IMG/VR virus record: IMGVR_UViG_3300001686_000030
Span: 1-22,411 of that record
Source: a virus
Length of the DNA: 22,411 bases
Reading direction: 5' to 3' (one strand)
Shown here: positions 7,129 through 14,629 of the stretch, piece by piece
Layout of the letters: every line of letters begins with the position of its first letter
How positions within the stretch are numbered: the stretch's first letter is position 1
Notes under the pieces: generated by a model
What the model was told of the DNA's origin: nothing
The model's input: only the letters and a program-made list of their open reading frames with translations
Database searches by the model: none
Made by a program: the position numbers and the translations under genes

Positions 7129-7824
7129 TCAGGCAGCCGGGATGAACGGGACAGCCCCGTCGGTGACAGCCGGGACGGCCACACCAGTGTCGATGAGCAG
7201 GAAGTGGTCGAACGGGTCGAGCGCCTCCGGGAGACGGTCGGGAGTGTTCCCGTTGAGGACCACGTTGTACGGTCCGTCGCCCCACGAGTTGCCGCCCTTG
7301 GTGAACGCACCCGACAGAGAGAACGTCGCAGCGTCCTCACCGGTGATCTCCAGGTCGCCCAGGACACCAGCGTTCACGAACGGCAGCAGCAGGTACCCCG
7401 ACGCCTCAGCGACACCCGAGGGGCACGCCTGGCCGGAGAGACCCGTCCACAACTCGAACGCGAACCGCTTGTTGATGGTGCCCTCACCGACGGTGATACC
7501 GGCGACGTTGCCAGCCCAGTCCTCGTAGCCCTCCGCGTTCGTCATGAACGCCAGGACCGACGGGTTCACACCGCAGTACTCCATCTCCAGCGTGAACCGC
7601 TTGAAGGAGGAGTCGGTCATCTCGTTGACGCACAGAGCGCCAGAAGCCTTCTTGGTGATGATCTCCGCGCCGTCCTCGACCTCAGCGGTCAGGGTGACGG
7701 ACACGAAACCGTCGGAGACGACGACACTGCCCACGGCACCAGAGGCCGGGACGTTGCCACAGTCGTCGAGCGCCGTGAGGCGGAATCGCTTCCCGAGGAC
7801 CGGGGAGTAGGTCTTGGTAGCCAT
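7129..7824 (-). CDS. Major tail (tube) protein, 231 aa
   Basis: The ATG at 7824 starts MATKTYSPVLGKRFRLTALDDCGN. The order of motifs matches actinophage major tail proteins: an N-terminal R.T.LD.CG, a GFVSVTLTAEVEDGAEI strand pair near residue 40, KASGALCVNE, then FKRFTLEMEYCGVNPSVLAF around residue 80. A central DWAGNV and a C-terminal LSGAFTKGGNSWGDGPY, common in tube proteins, follow. These proteins polymerise into the tail tube. The preceding 71-base gap carries the repeated leader element, and a perfect hairpin follows the gene, as expected for a highly expressed virion protein. The assignment rests on pattern recognition; the position before fibre and adaptor genes is unusual. Confidence 0.8.
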   Translation of the reverse strand: MATKTYSPVLGKRFRLTALDDCGNVPASGAVGSVVVSDGFVSVTLTAEVEDGAEIITKKASGALCVNEMTDSSFKRFTLEMEYCGVNPSVLAFMTNAEGYEDWAGNVAGITVGEGTINKRFAFELWTGLSGQACPSGVAEASGYLLLPFVNAGVLGDLEITGEDAATFSLSGAFTKGGNSWGDGPYNVVLNGNTPDRLPEALDPFDHFLLIDTGVAVPAVTDGAVPFIPAA

Positions 7825-7851
7825 GATGGGTCAGTTCCTTCTGTGAGGAGT

Positions 7852-7890
7852 CCGGCCCATCCGCCAGCGACGTTCGTTGTGCTTAGGGTA
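7852..7890 (-). promoter_or_regulatory. Repeated leader element, copy A (major tail gene)
   Basis: In the intergenic gap before the major tail gene, the minus strand carries TACCCT, a 15-base spacer with CACAACG, and the core GCTGGCGGATGGGCCGG. The same core occurs before the major capsid (10565-10601) and protease (12205-12237) genes. A promoter-plus-leader or a post-transcriptional leader are both possible. TACCCT fits the loose actinobacterial -10 form TANNNT, but no -35 box is evident. Confidence 0.6.
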
Positions 7891-7895
7891 CACCG

Positions 7896-8699
7896 TCAGG
7901 TGACCGTGAACTCGATCACTGCTGCAGTGGCGGGCTCGAACCCGATCGAGTACGTACGTTCCGCGATGCCGAACAGCAGGTTGTGGCCCCGGTCGAGGAT
8001 GTCGCCCTTCCTCGCAGACGGACGGAACACCTCAGACCGTGCGCCGGTGAGGGTTCCGGTGGCGACCAGGAAGTGGCCTGCCGTACCGGAGATCGGGTTG
8101 GCCTTCGGGTAGCCGGAACCAGCCACGACAGCGGTCCCGAGGACCGTGCGGATGACCCCGTCGTCGCCGACCTTCAGGAGCCCGTCCTTCAGGAAGTAGA
8201 CGACGTCGGAGCGGGGGATGTGGATCGTGCCGAGAGACCCGAAGTTCTTCTCGATGTACTCCTCAGCCTTCGAGATCGCAGTCACCATCGAGAACGGGCC
8301 ACCGGACACGTTGACGCCGGTGGTGAAGTTCGGCTTGTTCCGCAGGTCGCCAGTCCACAGAGCCTGCTCCACACGGGACTGCTCACGGGTGACGAGGTTC
8401 AGTTCAGCCTGCTCAGAGGCGAACTCCAGCGGGTAGCCGACAGGGGCGCAGGCGTAGCCGCCGTAGACGGTGAACCCGTTCGCGGTGCCCTGGTCGTTGA
8501 TGTTGGTGAAGTTCTTGGGGAGACCCTGCAGGTTCACGCCGCAGTTCTCGAAGTAGTCGGCGATACCGGAGACAGGAACGTTCGCCAGACCCTCCCACTG
8601 GATGCCGGTGGCGAAGTGGGCCGGGTTCGTGAAGTCGATGACGCTGAACAGACCGGACGTGAACGGCTTCCGGTCTGGGGCGGCGACGTTGACGGACAT
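7896..8699 (-). CDS. Capsid-associated structural protein, 267 aa
   Basis: The ATG at 8699 (MSVNVAAPDRKPF) follows GAGGAGAGAGA and a TTTCAGNCTGAAA palindrome. Near residues 90-125 a helix with FASEQAELNLVTREQSRVEQALWTG recalls the spine helix of HK97-type capsid or encapsulin folds. The C-terminal half has alternating strands (GTIHIPRSDVVYFL, VIRTVLGTAVVAGSGYP, GHFLVATGTLTGARSEVF, FGIAERTYSIGFEP). It sits directly after the major capsid gene. I infer a second HK97-like capsid component (for example a vertex or minor capsid protein) or a capsid-tail joining protein; the family is not identified with certainty. It is expressed behind the strong hairpin of the capsid gene, so it may be made in smaller amounts. 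Confidence 0.78.
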   Translation of the reverse strand: MSVNVAAPDRKPFTSGLFSVIDFTNPAHFATGIQWEGLANVPVSGIADYFENCGVNLQGLPKNFTNINDQGTANGFTVYGGYACAPVGYPLEFASEQAELNLVTREQSRVEQALWTGDLRNKPNFTTGVNVSGGPFSMVTAISKAEEYIEKNFGSLGTIHIPRSDVVYFLKDGLLKVGDDGVIRTVLGTAVVAGSGYPKANPISGTAGHFLVATGTLTGARSEVFRPSARKGDILDRGHNLLFGIAERTYSIGFEPATAAVIEFTVT

Positions 8700-8712
8700 T
8701 CTCTCTCCTCAG

Positions 8713-8725
8713 TTTCAGACTGAAA
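8713..8725. promoter_or_regulatory. Palindrome TTTCAGNCTGAAA, copy 2
   Basis: This perfect 13-bp dyad lies between the capsid hairpin and the ribosome binding site of the gene starting at 8699, 13 bases before its ATG. The upstream minus-strand context CCTGACACC also occurs at similar distance before copy 4 at 17336. Confidence 0.78.
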
Positions 8726-8733
8726 GGACCGGT

Positions 8734-8774
8734 GTCAGGGCAGGGACCCTATGGGGCTGGGTCCCTGCCCTGAC
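8734..8774 (-). terminator. 16-bp perfect hairpin after the major capsid gene
   Basis: Arms GTCAGGGCAGGGACCC (8734-8749) and GGGTCCCTGCCCTGAC (8759-8774) are perfectly complementary around a 9-base loop. The hairpin begins six bases past the capsid stop codon at 8781. It has no clear T-run, since CCTTTCAG follows. It probably acts as a terminator, attenuator or 3' stabiliser that limits transcription of the downstream genes relative to capsid. Confidence 0.7.
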
Positions 8775-8780
8775 TTCCGA

Positions 8781-10541
8781 TCAGGCGCCCGTACCGGTGA
8801 TGTCGATGCCGATGTGGGTCGCGCCGTCTGCCTCGATCGGCACGGTCACCACACGAGAGTCGAGCCCTCGCTTCGCGACGAGCAGGCCCTCCTCGGTCCA
8901 CAGAGCCGTGTAGTCGTTCGTGCCCAGGAGGGTCGAGTCGTACAGGGTGTCGACGGTGAGGATGTCCGCGCCACCGACGATGAACGTTCCGGCCTTGTAG
9001 AGCAGGAACTTCACGCTGGACGGCCAGGCAGTGAACGCACCCGCGCCGCTCGCACCCGAGGCGGCGATGGTCTGCCAGTCGTAGACGAACTGCGGGCGGA
9101 TACCGCGCTGGGCGAACCAGCCACGCACCCGCTGGTCGGACACGTCGAACTCGACGAGGCCCTCACGACGGGACAGGTCGGACCGGATCGCACCGAACAC
9201 CCAGAACGGGAAGACCGCCTCCAGGACCGTGTTCTGGTTCAGGAAGTGGCTGTACCGGTAGTGCTGGACCTGCTGCTCGATGGCCGTCAGGATCGGGGCG
9301 GTAGCGCCCTTCTGGCTGGCGGCGAGAGAGACAGCGGTCGAACCGGCGACCAGCGCGTTGATCTTCTTCGCGTTGATGCGGTGGGCGTGGGCGATGAGGG
9401 TCTTGCGGACGGTGTCCGCGATGACCTCCGGGTAGCCGACCCGCTCCAGCAGGCCAGCCTGGACGCAGAGACCCTCGACGTCCATGCGGACGTCAGTGAA
9501 GGTCGGGCAGGACACCCGGAAGCAGGGCTTCGACCCGCCGCCAGCGCCGTTGTAGTTCCCGGCAGCGTCCTGCGCCTCGGTGTAGTCCCAGCCGACGGAC
9601 CCGAAGATTCCGGAGAAGTCGACGGCCAGCGGGAACCGGACACCACCGCGACGGACGGTCACCTCGGGGGTGTCGAGCATCCCCTCAGTGGACTCGCCCA
9701 TGTCGTAGAGGTCGTAGAGCGTCTCGGACGGGGCACACCAGCCACCGGAGGCGAGGAGGGTTCCGCCCTCCAGCCGCGACTCGTCGGCAGCCTGCTCGAA
9801 CACCTCACCGACACGCTCCGGGGAGTCTGCGTCGGAGACGATGAACCGGTCGTCGACCGGCTTGTCGATGATGATGGTGCCGAACCGGTCGCGGAGGACC
9901 TGGCCGGTGTTGGCCGCGTTCTCGAACGCACGGTGGTTGTAGCCCTTCAGGCGGTTCTCCACCGCGAGGCCCATGCCCTCGTAGTCGAGAGCCTGGCCGT
10001 TGGAGAGCCCGCCACCGACGTCGGCAGCCGCACGGGCGTAGTCGGCGATGGTGCGAGCCGGGGCCTGGGGCTCCTCACGCTCGGGGGTGCGGCGACGGAG
10101 CAGGTTCGGGGCGATCCGGACCTCACGCCGACCGGAGGCGACGAGAGCCTCCTCGCGCTCCTCCTCGACGACAGCCTCAGGCTCCTGCGTCTCCTCGGCG
10201 GTGACCTCGACGGTCTCCTCCTCGACAGGGACGATCTCAGCGAGGAGAGCAGCGACCCGCTCCTCCTCAGCCGAGGAAGCCTCGACACGCTCGTCGCGCT
10301 CGGTACGCAGGGCGCGGACACCCTCAGCGAGAGCCGTCAGAGCCTCGACGACCTCGGCGGTGCGCTCCTGGTCAGCGAGACTGCGGGCAGCCTCCTGAGC
10401 CTCAGTGATGAGCGACTCGATCTCTTCCACGGAGAGACCCGACAGGTCCTCTGGGATGACGAACTCGGCCTGCTCGTCGAACTGGGCGAGACGCACGAAA
10501 CGCGTCTTCCCCGCGACGAGAGACGAACGGCGGATGTTCAT
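8781..10541 (-). CDS. Major capsid protein with scaffold-like N-terminal coiled coil, 586 aa
   Basis: The ATG at 10541 follows CCCAGGAGGAAACCCC. Residues about 30-135 form a highly charged coiled coil (PEDLSGLSVEEIESLITEAQ, LADQERTAEVVEALTALAEG and a Glu-rich run), like the delta or scaffolding domain of HK97-type capsid proteins. A basic stretch near residues 140-155 (RREVRIAPNLLRRRTPERE) may be the region cut by the protease encoded upstream. The shell domain of about 430 residues follows, with segments such as FPLAVDFSGIFGSVGWDYTE, GYPEVIADTVRKTLIAHAHR, a helix with NALVAGSTAVSLAA and a C-terminal TEEGLLVAKRGLDSRVV. It assembles the head shell. At 586 aa it is longer than the usual 300-400 aa because of the N-terminal domain. 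Confidence 0.88.
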   Translation of the reverse strand: MNIRRSSLVAGKTRFVRLAQFDEQAEFVIPEDLSGLSVEEIESLITEAQEAARSLADQERTAEVVEALTALAEGVRALRTERDERVEASSAEEERVAALLAEIVPVEEETVEVTAEETQEPEAVVEEEREEALVASGRREVRIAPNLLRRRTPEREEPQAPARTIADYARAAADVGGGLSNGQALDYEGMGLAVENRLKGYNHRAFENAANTGQVLRDRFGTIIIDKPVDDRFIVSDADSPERVGEVFEQAADESRLEGGTLLASGGWCAPSETLYDLYDMGESTEGMLDTPEVTVRRGGVRFPLAVDFSGIFGSVGWDYTEAQDAAGNYNGAGGGSKPCFRVSCPTFTDVRMDVEGLCVQAGLLERVGYPEVIADTVRKTLIAHAHRINAKKINALVAGSTAVSLAASQKGATAPILTAIEQQVQHYRYSHFLNQNTVLEAVFPFWVFGAIRSDLSRREGLVEFDVSDQRVRGWFAQRGIRPQFVYDWQTIAASGASGAGAFTAWPSSVKFLLYKAGTFIVGGADILTVDTLYDSTLLGTNDYTALWTEEGLLVAKRGLDSRVVTVPIEADGATHIGIDITGTGA

Positions 10542-10564
10542 GGGGTTTCCTCCTGGGAGTTGAC

Positions 10565-10601
10565 CCGGCCCATCCGCCAGCGGTGCGTTGTCGTCAGGGT
10601 A
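10565..10601 (-). promoter_or_regulatory. Repeated leader element, copy B (major capsid gene)
   Basis: The minus strand in the gap before the capsid gene has TGCTACCCT, the spacer GACGACAACGCAC and the core CGCTGGCGGATGGGCCGG. The 17-base core (GCTGGCGGATGGGCCGG) is identical to copy A. TGCTACCCT resembles an extended -10 (TGN-TANNNT). Confidence 0.65.
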
Positions 10602-10623
10602 GCACCCCGACTGAGAATGTGTA

Positions 10624-10776
10624 TCAGACGCGCTTGATCTCGCCGGTGCGTCCAGTCTCGACGTAACGGGCGTCAGCCTCCAAACGGGACCCGAAGAACT
10701 CCTTCTCCCCGTTCGGCTTGTTCAGCACCCACCTTGGGGGTCGCTGGGTCTTCGTTCCACCACAGGCGCAAGCCAT
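10624..10776 (-). CDS. Small conserved-looking protein between protease and capsid, 50 aa
   Basis: The ATG at 10776 starts one base after the protease stop (TGATATG) and the frame ends in TGA at 10624. The protein is MACACGGTKTQRPPRWVLNK followed by a charged stretch ending TGRTGEIKRV. The CAC near the N-terminus could be a partial metal ligand. Tiny basic proteins in this position are frequent in actinophage head operons, but their role is unknown. The start and tight coupling to the protease gene, together with good codon bias, support it as real. Confidence 0.8.
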   Translation of the reverse strand: MACACGGTKTQRPPRWVLNKPNGEKEFFGSRLEADARYVETGRTGEIKRV

Positions 10777-10777
10777 A

Positions 10778-12184
10778 TCAGTCCCCCATGATCTCGGCGA
10801 GGAGGGCAGCAGCCTTCGCTTCCGCCTCCTCCTTCTTCTTCATGTTCACGAACTCGGCGATGTACTTCCAGTCCTCACCGAACACGACCTCCGGGTGGAC
10901 CTCGATCTTCGTGGTGCCGATCGAGAGAGACTCGTCCATCTCGTCTGTGACGATGCCGGAGGCGACGAGGGTGAGCGGGACACCGTTCTCGACGTAGCCC
11001 TGCGTCTCCGGGATCGGGAAGCCGGGCGTGTTGACGGCCAGCGCGGCGACCAGTTCACGGTTTCCCTGCACGGGACGCCAGTCACCGGAGAGGGGAGCAG
11101 CCCGCAGGGCCCGCTTCTGCTCGTCCGTGACGCCGGGCCGGAGCGCGCCAGCGACCCAGATGCCGTAGTCGTCGTGTCCGACACAGATGTCGGCGACCAC
11201 GGTGCCGGTGTCCTCGTAGTGGGCCTGCGCGGCGGCAGCAGAGAGACGCTTCCCGGCGTGCTTGGTGCCCATCGTGATGACGCCAGTGTGGAACTCCTTG
11301 CCGTCTTCGGTGAGGACGGTGCCGACACGGAAGTTCATGTAGTCGTTGTTCGACATCGGCGGGGCGATGCACTCGTCGAACCCACGGTGACAGGTCCCCC
11401 AGGCGGCGAGGTGGCCGAACACGCGGCCCTCCTCCGTGTACCGGACCTTGGTGGGGCCGGTGAGGTTGGGGTTCTCGAACCACGCAGACGGCGGGTCGAG
11501 GGGCGCGACCGAAGCGACGAGGGCGGGGGTGGGCTCAGCGATGGAGTACGGGTCGCCGACGATGTTGACGGTGGCGTCCTTGAACGCGGCAGTCGACACC
11601 TGGGTGACAGCCCGGATCTGTGCGTCGGAGACAGCGAAGATCTCGTCGCCGTCCTTCTGCTCGTAGACGGTGACGTAGCCGTTCTCGTCGGGGGCAGGCT
11701 CCGGGGGGACCTCGCCGTCGAGGAGGGCCTGCATCTCCTCGTCCATCGCGTCGAGGACTTCCTTGCGGACCTTCACGCTGAACGACATCTCGTCCATGAC
11801 GATGGACACGTGGGGGGTGAGGCCGATGGTGCCGTCCTGCTGGTTCGCCAGCGACGCAGCCTGCCGCCCGACCTCGGAGGATAGGTCGTAGCGACCGGCG
11901 TACCGGATCTCGGAGCCGTGACGCTCCATGGAGTCGACCCATCCGACGTCGAGGACGTCGTCGTGTCCACCACCGGTGGGGGAGAACTGCAGCGGGATGG
12001 GGAGCGCTTCCTCCCAGCGGAGCGCGTTCTTCTCGATGAGTCGACCGTCGCCGGTGGGGATCCCCTCGAACACGGCGATGCCGGAGAACGGCTGGAACTG
12101 GTGCTGGACCTGAGGCTCAGCCTGTACGGCAGTGAACTGGTGGAGTCGGGTTGCGACTCGGAACGCCTTGGTGTTGCGGTACAT
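10778..12184 (-). CDS. Capsid maturation protease, 468 aa
   Basis: I start it at ATG 12184 (MYRNTKAFRV), just after TAGGAGGAGAGAC. The N-terminal domain (residues about 30-150) has the actinophage prohead-protease pattern: FSGIAVFEGIPTGDGRLIEK, LPIPLQFSPTGGGHDDVLDVGW shortened, IRYAGRYDLSSEVGR. A GTIGLTPHVSIVMDEMSF stretch follows. The C-terminal domain has HLAAWGTCHRGFDE, HTGVITMGTKHAGKRLSAAAA, ADICVGHDDYGIWVAGALRP and LSGDWRPVQGNRELVAALAV. These segments recur in proteins of this class that cleave the capsid N-terminus after assembly. Catalytic residues are not assigned by eye. It lies between the portal and capsid genes and has its own leader element (12205-12237). Confidence 0.82.
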   Translation of the reverse strand: MYRNTKAFRVATRLHQFTAVQAEPQVQHQFQPFSGIAVFEGIPTGDGRLIEKNALRWEEALPIPLQFSPTGGGHDDVLDVGWVDSMERHGSEIRYAGRYDLSSEVGRQAASLANQQDGTIGLTPHVSIVMDEMSFSVKVRKEVLDAMDEEMQALLDGEVPPEPAPDENGYVTVYEQKDGDEIFAVSDAQIRAVTQVSTAAFKDATVNIVGDPYSIAEPTPALVASVAPLDPPSAWFENPNLTGPTKVRYTEEGRVFGHLAAWGTCHRGFDECIAPPMSNNDYMNFRVGTVLTEDGKEFHTGVITMGTKHAGKRLSAAAAQAHYEDTGTVVADICVGHDDYGIWVAGALRPGVTDEQKRALRAAPLSGDWRPVQGNRELVAALAVNTPGFPIPETQGYVENGVPLTLVASGIVTDEMDESLSIGTTKIEVHPEVVFGEDWKYIAEFVNMKKKEEAEAKAAALLAEIMGD

Positions 12185-12204
12185 GTCTCTCCTCCTAGGA
12201 AAGT

Positions 12205-12237
12205 CCGGCCCGCACCGCCAGCGACGACACGAGGTTA
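12205..12237 (-). promoter_or_regulatory. Repeated leader element, copy C (protease gene)
   Basis: The minus strand has TGGTAACCT, a short spacer (CGTGTCGT) and the core CGCTGGCGGTGCGGGCCGG, which differs from copies A and B by a small insertion and substitutions. It sits in the 65-base gap before the protease ribosome binding site. Confidence 0.55.
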
Positions 12238-12249
12238 CCACCGGTTGGA

Positions 12250-12753
12250 TCAGTCCTCGGGGAACGCGATCCCGAGGCGTGACTCCATGCGGTAACGCAG
12301 TTCGTCCATGCGGTGTGGGGTTCCTGTGATGAGCAGGTCCATCGCGTACTCGTCGAGGCAGGCGGTGATCTCCTTGACGGTGACACCGCAGCAGCCGTGC
12401 TGGGTCAAGAGAGCAGGGATGACGTCCCAGGCTCCGTTGAGGCCACGTTCGACGTGGTCGCGGGTCTGGGGCCAGATGGTGTGGGCCTCATAGAAGGGTC
12501 GCCCCTGGAGCCTGCCGAACCGTGACCGGTCTGCTCGGACGATCCGCTTCCCGAAGGTCTTCAGGAAGGTGACGACGAGGACGTCGCAGACAGCGAGGAG
12601 GCTGGAAGTCTGCCTCAGGCTCGTCTGTGCGAACGATCCGCACACCGGGCAGGGGGCGACGGTTTCAGTCTGAAACTTCTCCCCAGGACCCGCCCCCTTC
12701 GGGGGACGCTTCAAGTCGGTAACCTTCGTGCTGCTCGACGGGTTGCCGTTCAC
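12250..12753 (-). CDS. Protein of unknown function after the portal gene, 167 aa
   Basis: The ATG at 12753 overlaps the portal stop as ATGA. The first 30 residues are low-complexity and basic (NPSSSTKVTDLKRPPKGAGP). A CPVCGSF pair follows at residue 35, then a run of hydrophobic helix (SSLLAVCDVLVVTFLKTFGK), and HGCCGVTVKE near residue 120 as a second possible metal-binding pair. The C-terminus is helical (ITACLDEYAMDLLITGTPHR). The two Cys pairs suggest a zinc-binding fold. Position between portal and protease suggests a head-assembly or chaperone role, but I do not recognise the family. The palindrome at 12663-12675 lies inside its coding sequence as EKFQTET. Confidence 0.8.
   Translation of the reverse strand: MNGNPSSSTKVTDLKRPPKGAGPGEKFQTETVAPCPVCGSFAQTSLRQTSSLLAVCDVLVVTFLKTFGKRIVRADRSRFGRLQGRPFYEAHTIWPQTRDHVERGLNGAWDVIPALLTQHGCCGVTVKEITACLDEYAMDLLITGTPHRMDELRYRMESRLGIAFPED
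12663..12675. promoter_or_regulatory. Palindrome TTTCAGNCTGAAA, copy 3 (intragenic)
   Basis: This perfect 13-bp dyad sits about 80 bases inside the 167-aa gene, in frame as FQTE. There is no start codon with a good ribosome binding site just 3' of it. If the element binds a repressor, this copy would act as a roadblock within the head operon. Confidence 0.6.
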
Positions 12754-14297
12754 TGGCTCTCGCTTCCTCGTGTTCCGCCCTCACCGGGCGGTAGTCCTTG
12801 TGCCGGGGTCTCTGACGGCCCGGTCGGGTTGGCGTTCTCCTCCGGTGGCTTCAACGCGTTCCCGGTGTCGGAGGATGACCCGCCAGCGTCCATCATCGCC
12901 TGGATCTGCTCGACGAGTGACGGGATACCTGGATTCACCGCGAGTGAAGGTGATGCCTTCACGAGATCCATGACGACCTTCATCGCAGGGTCCGTGATGA
13001 GGACAGCAGGTGCGTCCTTCTCGTCGAAGTCGGCGACGTTCCGCAGCGCCTCGTCAGAGATGACGCCTCGGGCGTGGAGGTTCAACGCGTCCTGGGTGCG
13101 GTTGGACCGGGAGATGAGGTGGGTGGTGGAGTAGTGGATGCAGAAGGTGCGGGCGACGTCTTCGTCGAGGTCGTAGGAGTCGACGAGGACGGGCCACAGG
13201 ATCTCCTGGCTGATGGCCCGGACGAGGATGTCGAGGAGCGGCTCGACGTTGTTCTGGATCGTCTCCTCACGAGAGACCCAGGCACCCCAGTGGTTCATGT
13301 CGGCCTGGCCGAGCAGCAGTTCCGCAGGGGCGTCCATCGCGGTCGCGAACCTGCGGATGGCCTCTTCGCGCAGCGACTTCGCCTCGGAGTCGAGGTCTGT
13401 CCAGAACTTGATGTGCTCGAACTTCCCGACCGCGTCGTCGGGGATGGTGATGGTGATCGGCATCAGCGCGGCAGCCGAGGACCGGTCGGAGATCGCCGTC
13501 TCCATCGCCAGCATCAACGCAGCAGTGAAGGGGTCGATCTGGGACTCGTCGTCCTCTGTCTCCACCGCCAGGGTCGCGGACTGGGGGATAGCGAGGATTC
13601 CGGCACCGGCGAGGCGAGAGTCGATCTGCGCCGAGACGTGCATGGTGAGGCCGACGATCTCACGGAGGATCGGCATCGCCGACAGCACCGGAGAGTCAGG
13701 CATGGACGAGTCGTTGGGGTGCGGGTTCCACACCTCGACGAGCGTCACCTGAGACTTGGTGGTGTTGATCTTGCTGCCGAGGATCTTCAGGGTGACGTCG
13801 TCTTCACCGGCCCCGGCCTTGACCTCGTTCTTAGAGAGGAAGAACCACTCCATCTCCTCCCAGTCGTGGCCGAGGAGAGTTCCGGGGACACCGGCGAGGT
13901 AGCCTTCACCGGTGACCTGGAGGTTCGCGAGACACCGCTTGATGAGTTCGCGGACGTCGGTGTACTTGGTGAACTCGCGCCACGCGTCGAGGGCGTCGCC
14001 GCGCTTCACCGGTACCGGGTCGTCCTCCTGGTTGGAGGGGACCCTGGCGACGAACAACTTCGCCTTGGAGCCCTTGACCGCGATCGAGTTGGTGACGAAC
14101 CGCATCTCACCGACGAGGCCCCGCATGTCCCACGCTTCGGTGGAGTCTGAGTTGACCTTGATGCGTTCGATCTTGTGGCTGGTGATCCGTCGCGCCGAGG
14201 CGGTGAGGGTGTCCTGGCCCTTGCGGATGCGCCGGAGGACAGCGGTCGCGTGGGCGACGTCCTCGTCAGGCTGTCGTGTCCCGAACAGGGAAGCCAT
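12750..14297 (-). CDS. Portal protein, 515 aa
   Basis: I start it at ATG 14297 (MASLFGTRQPDED) after TGAGGAGAGAC; a longer frame upstream lacks a good start. The middle carries a typical actinophage portal segment: MPILREIVGLTMHVSAQIDS then RLAGAGILAIP (about residues 210-240). AALMLAMETAISDRSSAAALMP follows, then LREEAIRRFATAMDAPAELLLG and MNHWGAWVSREETIQNNVEP (about residues 325-370). The C-terminus is disordered and Pro/Glu/Gly-rich. The portal forms the dodecameric ring at the head vertex through which DNA is packaged and ejected. The placement after TerL and before the protease is the usual head-gene order. It overlaps the 167-aa gene by four bases. Confidence 0.93.
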   Translation of the reverse strand: MASLFGTRQPDEDVAHATAVLRRIRKGQDTLTASARRITSHKIERIKVNSDSTEAWDMRGLVGEMRFVTNSIAVKGSKAKLFVARVPSNQEDDPVPVKRGDALDAWREFTKYTDVRELIKRCLANLQVTGEGYLAGVPGTLLGHDWEEMEWFFLSKNEVKAGAGEDDVTLKILGSKINTTKSQVTLVEVWNPHPNDSSMPDSPVLSAMPILREIVGLTMHVSAQIDSRLAGAGILAIPQSATLAVETEDDESQIDPFTAALMLAMETAISDRSSAAALMPITITIPDDAVGKFEHIKFWTDLDSEAKSLREEAIRRFATAMDAPAELLLGQADMNHWGAWVSREETIQNNVEPLLDILVRAISQEILWPVLVDSYDLDEDVARTFCIHYSTTHLISRSNRTQDALNLHARGVISDEALRNVADFDEKDAPAVLITDPAMKVVMDLVKASPSLAVNPGIPSLVEQIQAMMDAGGSSSDTGNALKPPEENANPTGPSETPAQGLPPGEGGTRGSESQ

Positions 14298-14305
14298 GTC
14301 TCTCC

Positions 14306-14629
14306 TCAGTCGATTCGGGACCAGATGTGGGCGGTCACGTAGTTGAGTGTGAACCATCCTGCCAGGACACGCCACCAGATCGCCGCATCACCGGGGCCTC
14401 CGGCGAGCATCAGGGTGAGGAGACAGAGCCCGGAGAGCCAGAATCCGACACAGTAGCCGCACTCCATTCCGTCGGCCCAGAACTCTCGTCGCCCGGTTTC
14501 GTCGCGGTCGGCCCAGGCGACGATGTGGCGTCGCAGGTACCGGTCGCTGATCGTGTCTGTGCAGACGAGTCGAATGGTTCGGATGGTGAACCCGGCGAGT
14601 AGCAGCAGGTCGAAGATCAGCGAGGCCAT
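14306..14629 (-). CDS. DUF1360-type membrane protein, 107 aa
   Basis: The ATG at 14629 (MASLIFDLLLLAGFTIRTIR) overlaps the end of the large terminase gene by 13 bases and has AAGGAG about 12 bases upstream. It has three to four hydrophobic segments: residues 3-17, then the cysteine motif ECGYCVGFW around residue 57, then LSGLCLLTLMLAGG and a C-terminal WWRVLAGWFTLNYVTAHIW. The length, CGYC-W motif and arrangement match DUF1360 proteins that are common next to phage terminase genes. The function is unknown. It is co-transcribed between TerL and portal. Confidence 0.8.
   Translation of the reverse strand: MASLIFDLLLLAGFTIRTIRLVCTDTISDRYLRRHIVAWADRDETGRREFWADGMECGYCVGFWLSGLCLLTLMLAGGPGDAAIWWRVLAGWFTLNYVTAHIWSRID

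Noticed and set aside
8751-10637. Very long plus-strand frame (628 residues) opposite the major capsid gene, and the similar one at 5191-6702
   Set aside because: They are antisense to well-supported genes and arise from the third-position G/C bias. The translations are repetitive in Arg, Asp, Val and Gly, with no recognisable domain and no ribosome binding site.
12693-12705. Short hairpin CCCCCTTCGGGGG
   Set aside because: A 5-bp stem with a 3-base loop in a coding low-complexity stretch, most likely the product of proline, arginine and glycine codons.
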